Below, one piece after another: positions 1-5,211 of a stretch of DNA of 5,826 nt. The notes under the pieces are model-generated. The model searched no databases, was not told the DNA's origin, and saw only the letters and a list, made by a program, of their open reading frames with translations. Source of the DNA: Clostridiales bacterium (GTDB taxonomy: Bacteria > Bacillota > Clostridia > Oscillospirales > Oscillospiraceae); NCBI GenBank assembly GCA_019423635.1, contig JAHZBA010000064.1, forward strand, positions 1 through 5,826, given 5' to 3'. The first letter of the stretch is position 1. Each line of letters begins with the position of its first letter. Position numbers and translations under genes: made by a program.

Positions 1-148
1 GTATAGAACCTGTCACAAAATCCCCGTATTTTTATGCGAAAAACGGCAGGATTGCCTGGGGCAGCCCGGCGGGTGTTCCGCCGCAGCCGTCAAAATGCAG
101 GCCGGCCCTGATTCGGGGGCGCGCCCCGCCGCGCCTTTTCGTGAAACG
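1..148. other. Stretch without a supportable gene
   Basis: No gene can be supported here. Two plus-strand frames are open from the window edge (one ending at a TAG at 152-154, the other running to about 218). Neither has a start, a ribosome site or a recognisable protein signature, and GC-rich DNA often leaves frames open by chance. What can be seen is structural: an imperfect inverted repeat at 24-46 (CCGT-A-TTTT against AAAACGG), a 6-bp CGGCGG/CCGCCG hairpin with a 5-base loop at 67-83, and the 12-base palindrome GGGGCGCGCCCC at 116-127. The stretch may be the remnant or edge of a larger repeat or of an upstream gene outside the window. This is a guess. Confidence 0.4.
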
Positions 149-252
149 CCGTAGGGGCGATGTCCTCATCGCCCGTCCTCCAGGGAACCCGGTGGTTTAT
201 AAGCAGGGGCGATGAGGACATCGCCCCTGCCATTCGGCCTCCCGCCCTACGG
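149..252. repeat. GC-rich inverted-repeat element, copy 1
   Basis: The element is bounded by CCGTAGGG (149-156) and its exact reverse complement CCCTACGG (245-252). Inside, 154-174 and 207-227 are perfect 21-bp inverted repeats. Each arm is itself a small hairpin, GGGCGATG...CATCGCCC around a 4-base TCCT or AGGA loop. This nested architecture is typical of short, non-autonomous intergenic repeats that fold as RNA or single-stranded DNA. The right end overlaps the end of the minus-strand recombinase gene and supplies its TAG stop (complement of 247-249). A second, diverged element with similar ends lies after the MATE gene. Whether the element is mobile cannot be decided from one window. It could also act as a bidirectional transcription barrier, although no T-tract follows it. 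Confidence 0.75.
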
Positions 253-852
253 GTTCTCTATTGCTTCCTTTGCCCGGCGCAGGAACGTCTGATAGGAAAT
301 CCCCAGCTGTCCCGCGGCCTGGCGGGAGGAGATGCCCCCCGCCTGCCACAGCGCCGCCAGACAGGAGAACTCCTCCGGCAGGGCCATGCGCTCCGGGCCG
401 AACCGCACCCCCCGCTCCCGGGCCGCCGCGATGCCCTCCGCCTGCCGCCGGCGGAGGTTCTCCCGCTCCGTCTGGGCCACGTAGCTCAAAAGCTGCAGCA
501 CGATGTCCGCAATCAGCTTCCCTGTCAGATCCCTGCCCTGGCGGGTGTCCAGCAGGGGCATGTCCAGCACCACAATGGCCGCGTCCCGGGTCCGGGTGAT
601 CTCCGCCCACTGCTCCAGGATCTCCGTGTAATTCCGCCCCAGCCGGTCAATACTCTGAATAACCAGCACATCCCCCGCCCGCAGCCGCCGGATTAGCCCC
701 AGGTACCGGGGCCGCAGGAAGTCCTTGCCGGACTGCTTTTCCACCACGATGTGCTCCTCCGCCACGCCGAAGTGCCGCATGGCCGCCAGCTGCCGGGCCT
801 CGTTCTGCTCCCGCGTGGAGACGCGGACGTAGCCATAGGTGATGTTCCCCAT
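247..852 (-). CDS. Small serine recombinase (resolvase/invertase family)
   Basis: This 201-residue protein belongs to the small serine recombinase family, which cuts and rejoins DNA at specific sites through a 5'-phosphoserine link. The N-terminal catalytic domain (about 5-140) carries YGYVRVS with nucleophile Ser12 and Arg10, the SIDRLGR segment with Arg70 and Arg73, and the conserved TERENLRRRQAEG helix (about 128-140). A short C-terminal helix-turn-helix (about 174-193, ISSRQAAGQLGISYQTFLRR) should bind the site. Length matches the usual 180-210 residues, so it looks intact. The start at 852 is preferred because AGAGGAG precedes it by 7 bases; an in-frame ATG at 888 has no ribosome site. 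It stands alone, with no transposase or recognisable crossover sites nearby, so resolvase, invertase or element-stability roles all stay open. The TAG stop lies inside the inverted-repeat element. No convincing promoter is visible upstream. Confidence 0.93.
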   Translation of the reverse strand: MGNITYGYVRVSTREQNEARQLAAMRHFGVAEEHIVVEKQSGKDFLRPRYLGLIRRLRAGDVLVIQSIDRLGRNYTEILEQWAEITRTRDAAIVVLDMPLLDTRQGRDLTGKLIADIVLQLLSYVAQTERENLRRRQAEGIAAARERGVRFGPERMALPEEFSCLAALWQAGGISSRQAAGQLGISYQTFLRRAKEAIENP

Positions 853-954
853 AAAACCGCTCCTCTCTCTCAGATGGATTTCCACCATTCTACCGGGAAA
901 TGGCCCGGGTTTCCTCCGCGGTTTCCGTTCCGGCGGTGCCCGCGCAGACAGCTG

Positions 955-983
955 TTGACTTTGGTATGAAACCGTACTATAAT
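955..983 (+). promoter_or_regulatory. Sigma-A promoter for marR-MATE operon
   Basis: TTGACT (955-960) and a perfect TATAAT (978-983) are separated by 17 bases, five of six and six of six matches to the vegetative consensus. Transcription should begin near 990, about 30 bases before the regulator start. The heptamer GGTATGA occurs in the spacer (963-969) and again just after the -10 box (989-995), 26 bases apart. Such placement would suit binding by the encoded MarR repressor, but no clear dyad accompanies the heptamers, so the operator is only a candidate. Confidence 0.88.
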
Positions 984-1019
984 GCCATGGTATGACTTCG
1001 GACTAAATGGGAGGTACCT

Positions 1020-1454
1020 ATGACCATTCGGGAAGAGATTGAGATCCTCAACGCCTGCATCAACCGCCAGTCGGAGCTCCTGGGCGAGTGGGCCCGGCGA
1101 AACGGCATGAGCCGCGGCACGGTGATGGTGCTGTACGCCCTGGACCGGGACCACGCCGGGACCCAGAAGGAGATTGCGGACTGGTGGCTTTTGCCCAAGC
1201 AGACGGTGCACTCCGTGGTCAAGGCCCTGGAGCGCCGGGAGCTGGTGGAGCTGTCAGCCGGCCGGGACCAGAAGGAAAAGCAGGTCCGCCTCACCCGGGC
1301 GGGGGAGCGCTTTGTCGCGGACCGGATGCAGGGCCTCTATGAGCGGGAGGAGCGGGCCCTGGAGTCCCTGGCGCCGGATCTGCGGGAGCGGCTGGTCCGG
1401 GGCAGCCAGGCCTATACCCGGGCACTGGAGCGGGAGATGCGGCATGGATCATAA
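1020..1454 (+). CDS. MarR-family transcriptional regulator
   Basis: This 144-residue protein has the MarR layout. N-terminal helices for dimerisation come first (about 1-45). A winged helix-turn-helix follows at about 48-78 (TQKEIADWWLLPKQTVHSVVKALERRELVEL), then a wing with the family's D-x-x-K...LTxxG pattern (83-95), and C-terminal dimer helices (about 105-140). MarR proteins usually repress their own operon until a small ligand releases them, and they often sit beside the pump that exports it. Here the stop overlaps the MATE pump start by 11 bases, implying coupled translation. GGGAGG lies 5 bases before the ATG and is partly buried in the palindrome AGGTACCT (1012-1019). The strong promoter at 955-983 implies that expression would be high unless repressed. 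Ligand and exact operator are unknown. Confidence 0.93.
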   Translation: MTIREEIEILNACINRQSELLGEWARRNGMSRGTVMVLYALDRDHAGTQKEIADWWLLPKQTVHSVVKALERRELVELSAGRDQKEKQVRLTRAGERFVADRMQGLYEREERALESLAPDLRERLVRGSQAYTRALEREMRHGS

Positions 1455-2775
1455 CGCCCTGGCCCGGCAGTTCACCACCGCCTCCCTGCTGCGCTTCTCC
1501 CTGCCCAACATCTGCATGATGGTGTTCATGTCGCTGTACACGATTGTGGACGGCATCTTCATCGCCCGGCTGGTGGGGAACCTGGAGTTCTCCTCCATCA
1601 ACATGTCCTACCCTCTGAACTGCCTGGAGCTGGCGGTGGGAATCATGCTGGGCACCGGCGGCAGCGCCGTCATCGCCCGGGAGCTGGGGGAGGGAAAGGA
1701 GCAGATGGCCCGGGAGGACTTCACCTGCATCGTGGCGGCGGCGGCGGTCTTTGGCGCGGCGTTCATGGTGCTGGGGAATCTGTTTTTAGACCCCATTCTC
1801 CGCCTGCTGGGCACCAGCGCCGCCCAGATGCCCTCCTGCCGGATTTACACCAGCATTCTGCTGTGGCTGGCTCCGGCCTATTTTTTGCAGACGGTGTTCC
1901 TGGTCCTCTTCGTCACCGCCGGCCGGCCGGGTCTGGGGCTGGGGTCCACGGTGGGGGGAGGCCTGGTCAATGTGGTGCTGGACTACCTCTTCATGGGGCC
2001 CATGCACATGGGCATCGCCGGCGCGGCGCTGGCCACGGTGCTGGGCTACTGCGTCCCCGCCGTCACGGGGCTGTGGTTCTTTGCCCGCCGGCGGGGGAGC
2101 CCGCTGTACTTTGTCCGCTTTCCCGTCCGGTGGCGGATGCTGCTGTGCTCCTGCGGCAACGGCTCGTCGGAGATGGTCAGCAACATCGCAAACGCCGTCA
2201 CCACCTTCCTCTTCAACCTGATCTTCATGGCCTTCTGGGGGGAGGACGGCGTGGCGTCCATCTGCATTGTGCTGTACTTCCAGTTCGTGTTCACGGCGAT
2301 TCACGCCGGCTTTTCCATGGGGGTGGCCCCGGTCATCAGCTATAAGTACGGCGCGGCGGACGTGAGACAGCTGCGGCACATCTTCCGGGCCTGCATGGGC
2401 TTCATCCTGGCCTGTTCCCTGGGGATGTATGCGCTGTCCCGGCTGAGCATCGGCTGGTGCCTGGCGGTGTTCACGGACCCCGGCACCGCGGTCTACGCCA
2501 TTACCATGGAGGGCTTCCCGTTGTTTGCGGTGTCCTTTTTGTTCATGGGCGTCAACATCTTCGCCTCGGCCCTGTTCACGGCCTTCTCCAACGGCACGGT
2601 GTCGGCGGTGATCTCCTTTGCCCACACGCTGGTGTTTCTGGTGGGGACGCTGCTGACGTTCCCGTGGCTGTTCCGGGAGACGGGGATCTGGCTGGCGGTT
2701 CCCGCGGCGGAGCTGCTGGGGGTGTGCGTGTCCGCCGGATTTTTGATCTGGGGCAGGCGGAGATACCAATATTAA
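1444..2775 (+). CDS. MATE-family multidrug/cation efflux transporter
   Basis: This 443-residue polytopic membrane protein has the length and rhythm of MATE (multi-antimicrobial extrusion) transporters, normally about 450 residues with 12 membrane helices in two six-helix bundles. Family-like stretches include YTIVDGIFIARLVG (32-45), GTGGSAVIARELGEGK (70-85) at the first loop, the NVVLDYLFMGPMHMGIAGAA segment (176-195), and in the second half GFSMGVAPVISYKYGA (289-304) and NIFASALFTAFSNG (371-384). Such pumps export organic cations or drugs in exchange for sodium or protons. The substrate and coupling ion cannot be read from the sequence. The ATG at 1444 overlaps the upstream marR-type gene by 11 bases and has GGGAG 7 bases ahead. 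The frame is open further upstream, but that is a shadow of the regulator gene. The protein ends with a basic cytoplasmic tail, RRRYQY. Regulation by the MarR partner is inferred from context. Confidence 0.93.
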   Translation: MDHNALARQFTTASLLRFSLPNICMMVFMSLYTIVDGIFIARLVGNLEFSSINMSYPLNCLELAVGIMLGTGGSAVIARELGEGKEQMAREDFTCIVAAAAVFGAAFMVLGNLFLDPILRLLGTSAAQMPSCRIYTSILLWLAPAYFLQTVFLVLFVTAGRPGLGLGSTVGGGLVNVVLDYLFMGPMHMGIAGAALATVLGYCVPAVTGLWFFARRRGSPLYFVRFPVRWRMLLCSCGNGSSEMVSNIANAVTTFLFNLIFMAFWGEDGVASICIVLYFQFVFTAIHAGFSMGVAPVISYKYGAADVRQLRHIFRACMGFILACSLGMYALSRLSIGWCLAVFTDPGTAVYAITMEGFPLFAVSFLFMGVNIFASALFTAFSNGTVSAVISFAHTLVFLVGTLLTFPWLFRETGIWLAVPAAELLGVCVSAGFLIWGRRRYQY

Positions 2776-2818
2776 CCCCCCATTTGGTTTTGTGTTCCCA
2801 AAGTGGATCGGGCCGACT

Positions 2819-2899
2819 GCGTAGGGCGCGACGACCCCGGCGCGCCGGGGAACACCTCCAGGCCGGCGAAAGGGTGCGCCGGGTCGTCGCACCCTACGC
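2819..2899. repeat. GC-rich inverted-repeat element, copy 2
   Basis: The two ends, GCGTAGGGCGCGACGACCC (2819-2837) and GGGTCGTCGCACCCTACGC (2881-2899), are reverse complements at 18 of 19 positions. Pairing continues with a small bulge into GGCGCGCC-like sequence on both sides of a loop of about 30 bases. The outer CGTAGGG...CCCTACG ends match those of the element at 149-252 while the interior differs, so the two look like divergent members of one intergenic repeat family. It begins 43 bases after the MATE stop and could act as a transcript-stabilising or attenuating hairpin. No T-tract follows its stem directly. Confidence 0.75.
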
Positions 2900-2932
2900 A
2901 CACCGGGAACACGAAAGCGAATTGGGAGCATT

Positions 2933-2958
2933 AAAAAAAGGGGGGCCAAGCCGCCCCC
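2933..2958 (-). terminator. Terminator-like hairpin, minus-strand polarity
   Basis: Read on the minus strand, GGGGCGGC-TTG-GCCCCCC folds into a GC-only stem of seven pairs with one bulged C, followed at once by seven T residues. That is a textbook intrinsic terminator. On the plus strand the same block starts with the A-tract, and the next T-tract (2979-2984) lies about 20 bases after the stem; A7 and T6 could pair and give weaker plus-strand activity for the MATE transcript. No minus-strand gene in this window would need the terminator, so it may be bidirectional or may block antisense transcription. Confidence 0.6.
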
Positions 2959-2995
2959 TGATCCCCTCTGCGGGAGAATTTTTTCAAAAAAATCG

Positions 2996-3024
2996 TAGAC
3001 CCCCTCCCCGGAACGTGGTACACT
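2996..3024 (+). promoter_or_regulatory. Probable promoter and operator dyad for thioesterase gene
   Basis: TAGACC (2996-3001) and TACACT (3019-3024) are spaced by 17 bases, four of six matches each to the vegetative consensus. A perfect dyad, GGTACA-C-TGTACC (3017-3029), covers the -10 box, so a bound regulator would block RNA polymerase. The regulator is unidentified. The promoter call rests on position and spacing as much as on box quality. Confidence 0.55.
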
Positions 3025-3064
3025 GTACCCTGCAAATTTTATTCCGCAGAGAGGAGAACCTATC

Positions 3065-3478
3065 ATGACCGCATTGGAACAGTCCATCCATGAAATCATT
3101 CGCCGCAACGGCTTCACCGTCTACAACCACATGGAGCTGGAGCTGGCGGAGCCGGACCACACCGTGTTCCGGATGGAGATCCGTCCGGATAATACCAACA
3201 GCTACGGCATGGTCCACGGCGGGGCGCTCTACGCGCTGGCGGACAACGCCACCGGCAGCGCCGTCCACACGGATGGCCAGAGCTACGTGACCCAGACCGG
3301 GACGCTGCACTTTCTCAGCAACCAGTCCCAGGGAGTGATCCGGGCCGAGGCCCGGGTGCGCCGCCGGGGCCGGCGGACGGTGCTGGCGGCGGTGGACATC
3401 ACCGGCGAGGGCGGAAAGCTCCTGGCCGCCGGGGAATTTCTCTACTACCGCATCAACGAGGAGGCGTCAGGCGTCTGA
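3065..3478 (+). CDS. PaaI-family hotdog-fold thioesterase
   Basis: This 137-residue protein matches the single-domain hotdog acyl-CoA thioesterases of the PaaI/4HBT group, which hydrolyse acyl-CoA or aryl-CoA thioesters in the cytoplasm. The signature YGMVHGGALYALADNATGSA spans about 47-66. It includes HGG (51-53), at the start of the long hotdog helix, and Asp60 at the usual catalytic acid position. The region around TGTLHFLSNQSQGVIRAEARV (78-98) fits the following beta strands. These proteins form dimers or tetramers, and length is normal for the family. The ATG at 3065 has AGAGAGGAG 8 bases upstream. The gene appears to be transcribed alone from a promoter at 2996-3024 that carries a dyad operator candidate. 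A separate strong promoter starts 24 bases after its stop. The in vivo substrate cannot be deduced, and no phenylacetate pathway genes lie nearby. Confidence 0.9.
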   Translation: MTALEQSIHEIIRRNGFTVYNHMELELAEPDHTVFRMEIRPDNTNSYGMVHGGALYALADNATGSAVHTDGQSYVTQTGTLHFLSNQSQGVIRAEARVRRRGRRTVLAAVDITGEGGKLLAAGEFLYYRINEEASGV

Positions 3479-3502
3479 TTTGCCCAAAACTGCGGTTTTC
3501 CG

Positions 3503-3530
3503 TTGACAAACGGGAAAAACATGATATGAT
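3503..3530 (+). promoter_or_regulatory. Sigma-A promoter for the T-box leader
   Basis: A perfect TTGACA (3503-3508) and TATGAT (3525-3530, five of six) are separated by 16 bases. Transcription should start close to 3537, just before the first conserved leader elements. TTTTCCGTT and AACGGGAAAA flank the central GACA as an imperfect inverted repeat, so the -35 sits in a small dyad. The T-box is sufficient to explain regulation, so no repressor is proposed. Confidence 0.88.
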
Positions 3531-3539
3531 AGCGTTGTA

Positions 3540-3825
3540 ATTGAATCATTCAGGCGTGGATAAGGACGAGTAACCCCCCGGACTCCGCAAAGAGAGCCGC
3601 CGGTTTGGTGCGAGGCGGCGGGAGAGGGGCGGTGAAAATCACCTTGGAGCCTCCTGCTGAAAGACGATGCGAGTAGGCGTGGACGGGGGATGCCCGTTAC
3701 AGCATCGGCCCGTGTGCGCGGGCCGTGAGCGGCCGTGCCCCGCAAGGGGGCGGCAACCGGGAGTGGTACCGCAGAAGCAGGCGTCTTCTGTCTCTTTGGA
3801 GGCAGGGGACGCCGTTTGATTTTTT
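3540..3825 (+). ncRNA. T-box riboswitch leader, isoleucine-specific
   Basis: This leader has the ordered landmarks of a T-box, an RNA element that reads the charging state of one tRNA. GGACGAGTA lies near the 5' end (3564-3572). The stem I base pairs CTCC (3583-3586) with GGAG (3646-3649). AGAGAG (3591-3596) is the GA/K-turn side. GCCGCC/GGCGGC closes the distal hairpin, whose loop contains GGTGCGA (3607-3613), fitting the conserved GGNGNRA. The specifier loop GGTGAAAATCACC presents ATC (3638-3640), an isoleucine codon, followed by a purine. Stem II/III sequences with GAGTAGG and CCCGTTACAG follow. The T-box core GGGAGTGGTACCGC (3759-3772) has the bulge TGGT, which pairs with tRNA 3' end NCCA where N is A, as expected for tRNA-Ile. 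Uncharged tRNA-Ile should stabilise the antiterminator and let the downstream operon, including ileS, be transcribed. Confidence 0.95.
3780..3825 (+). terminator. T-box intrinsic terminator
   Basis: GGCGTCTTCTGTCTC (3780-3794) pairs along all 15 positions, three of them G-U in RNA, with GAGGCAGGGGACGCC (3799-3813) around a TTTG loop. A T-rich tail ending in six T residues (3820-3825) follows. The 5' arm contains CTTCT (3785-3789), which can instead pair with GGGAG of the T-box core, giving a mutually exclusive antiterminator. That alternative fold is inferred by hand. Confidence 0.9.
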
Positions 3826-3888
3826 GAGGCCCCGCCCCCGGCGGCCCGAAAGAGGAAGACAGATTGCAAAATATGGGAGGCGGTCACA

Positions 3889-4845
3889 GTGACAAACATG
3901 GAAAAAATCCAGGTCTGCCAGGCGGTGGTGGACCGCATTCAGCAGGAGAGCCGGCGGCCGGTCTGCCGGATCGGATTGAGCCGGAACGCCTTCGGCATCA
4001 CCGACAGCCACCTGGGCGGCGTGCCCTACGTGCCTCGGAACGGAGAGATCCCCACGGATCAGGACGGAAGCCAGCTGTGGCTGTGCGCCCAGATCAACTT
4101 CGCCCAGATGCCCGGGCTGGAGGGCTTTCCCACCGCTGGAATTTTACAGATCTTCCTGTCCGACCGGCGGATTGACGGCGGCTTCGGCCTCCGGAGCGGC
4201 GGAGCCGGAAAGGTGCAGGACTACTGGCGGGCGGTCTACTACCCGGAGGTGGACGAGACCGTCACGGAGGCGGAGTGCCGGGCCAAGATGGTGATCCCCT
4301 GGGAGGAGGCCACCAAGACCAACATGCCCCGGCCCGCCTGCCAGTGGGATCTGCGGGAGATCGCCCAGGGGGTCACGAATCTGTGGCGGGCGCCGGAGGT
4401 GCCGCTGAAGATTCAGTTCGGCCCGCCGGAGCAGGAGAGCGTCTGTATGGGCGACGTGCGCTTTTTTGAGCGCTTCGACCCGGCGGCAAAGGCCCTGCGG
4501 CCCGGGGAGGAGCCGAAGACCTTCTACCCCTTTGACATCTGGGACCAGATGGACGAGGAGCGGGAGGCGCTGCTGCGGGTCCGGGAGCAGTGCAAGAGCG
4601 GCGGGTGCAAGCTGGGGGGCTACCCCCTGTACCTCATGCGGGACCCCCGGGACGGGGCCCCGGAGCTGGCCGCCTGGGACACGCTGCTGTTCCAGCTGGA
4701 CGACGACGCCTACTACTACCCGCCGGGGGATATCGGGGAAAAGGACCTGAATCTGAACACCGGGACGCTGAACTTCCTGATCCGGAGCGAGGATCTGAAG
4801 CGCGGCGATTTCTCCCGGCTCATCGGGCAGTTTGCCTATCTCTAA
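3889..4845 (+). CDS. DUF1963 / YwqG-family protein
   Basis: This 318-residue soluble protein matches the DUF1963 (YwqG-like) family, whose biochemical role is not established. Family-like blocks are GGVPYVPRNGEIPTDQDG (43-60), the LWLCAQINFAQMPGLEGFPTAGILQIFLS core (63-91), KLGGYPLYLMRDPRD (241-255), LLFQLDDD (266-273), and the C-terminal TGTLNFLIRSEDLKRGDFS block (291-309). No signal peptide or membrane segment is visible. The GTG at 3889 is chosen because GGGAGG lies 8 bases ahead; the in-frame ATG at 3898 would be 17 bases away. It is the first gene after the isoleucine T-box terminator, only 63 bases downstream, and is followed after 20 bases by a zinc-ribbon gene and then ileS. It should therefore be induced by isoleucine starvation. 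Nothing in the sequence explains why. Confidence 0.9.
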   Translation: MTNMEKIQVCQAVVDRIQQESRRPVCRIGLSRNAFGITDSHLGGVPYVPRNGEIPTDQDGSQLWLCAQINFAQMPGLEGFPTAGILQIFLSDRRIDGGFGLRSGGAGKVQDYWRAVYYPEVDETVTEAECRAKMVIPWEEATKTNMPRPACQWDLREIAQGVTNLWRAPEVPLKIQFGPPEQESVCMGDVRFFERFDPAAKALRPGEEPKTFYPFDIWDQMDEEREALLRVREQCKSGGCKLGGYPLYLMRDPRDGAPELAAWDTLLFQLDDDAYYYPPGDIGEKDLNLNTGTLNFLIRSEDLKRGDFSRLIGQFAYL

Positions 4846-4865
4846 AAGCAAAGGAGCGGAACCGG

Positions 4866-5171
4866 ATGAACTGTCCCCAATGCGGCCTTCCCATGGAAGA
4901 GGGCAGATTGCATACCCAGAAGTACCCTGCCTGGACCCAGGGCGAGCCGGGGCTGTTCCGCAGAGCCAAGGTCCGGGTGGAAATCGGCCCCCTGGAGGAC
5001 GACAGCACCTCCGTATTCACCCGGGACCCCTTTCCGGCATTTCCCGGAGCCATGCTCTGCCGGCCCTGCGGACTGGTTTGCTTTTCCGGAAAGCTGATAG
5101 AGAATTCCCCCCAATCGGTCCGCTTCTGTGCGGCCCCGCGGGTCTGGCCGTCTCAGGCGCGGAAGCTCTGA
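4866..5171 (+). CDS. Small two-CxxC zinc-ribbon protein (DUF6487-like)
   Basis: This 101-residue protein opens with MNCPQCGLPMEEG and has a second pair in LCRPCG, so Cys3, Cys6, Cys65 and Cys68 form a likely four-cysteine zinc ribbon; Cys72 is also near. The CPxCGxxMEEG start and the W...C-x-x-C spacing resemble the uncharacterised DUF6487 family; that assignment is from memory of the pattern and is moderately sure. A basic and hydrophobic middle (30-60) may form strands between the two knuckles. The tail after residue 75 (ending in WPSQARKL) has no recognised feature. The ATG has AAGGAG 9 bases upstream. The gene starts 20 bases after the DUF1963 stop and ends 40 bases before ileS, so it is the middle gene of the T-box operon. 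Function is unknown; the ribbon suggests nucleic-acid or protein binding only weakly. Confidence 0.82.
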   Translation: MNCPQCGLPMEEGRLHTQKYPAWTQGEPGLFRRAKVRVEIGPLEDDSTSVFTRDPFPAFPGAMLCRPCGLVCFSGKLIENSPQSVRFCAAPRVWPSQARKL

Positions 5172-5211
5172 ATCATAATATGGATTGTAATATAGAAAGG
5201 AAGAAATACCC

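Noticed and set aside
160..696. Plus-strand open frame of 178 residues over the recombinase
   Set aside because: It starts inside the inverted repeat, lacks a ribosome site, and encodes P/R/L-rich sequence opposite a clear serine recombinase.
853..915. Promoter for the minus-strand recombinase
   Set aside because: The minus strand has TAGAAT at 892-887, but no acceptable -35 box lies at 16-18 bases, so the call is too weak.
2457..3068. Plus-strand open frame of 203 residues running from the MATE gene across the repeat to the thioesterase start
   Set aside because: It begins out of frame inside the MATE gene and its tail only translates the repeat, terminator and promoter sequences. No independent coding signal.
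1786..3117. Long minus-strand open frame of 443 residues opposite the MATE gene
   Set aside because: Its product is low-complexity and rich in R, G, P, H and Q, with no fold or family signature. It mirrors the GC-rich third positions of the MATE gene and has no ribosome site.
3484..3519. Intrinsic terminator after the thioesterase gene
   Set aside because: AAAAC/GTTTT and CCGTT/AACGG are short AT-rich or 5-bp stems without a following T-tract, and they overlap the -35 box of the next promoter.
3540..3825. Cobalamin or other metabolite riboswitch
   Set aside because: The length and GC-rich hairpins first suggested it, but the ordered GA motif, GGTGCGA loop, ATC specifier and GTGGTACCGC core identify a T-box.
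4144..4851. Minus-strand open frame of 235 residues opposite the DUF1963 gene
   Set aside because: A composition-driven shadow. The plus strand has a family match, a ribosome site and operon spacing, while this frame has none.
5166..5211. Internal promoter just before ileS
   Set aside because: The stretch is AT-rich (ATTGTAATATAG) but no -35 box is found at proper spacing; treated as part of the ribosome-loading region.
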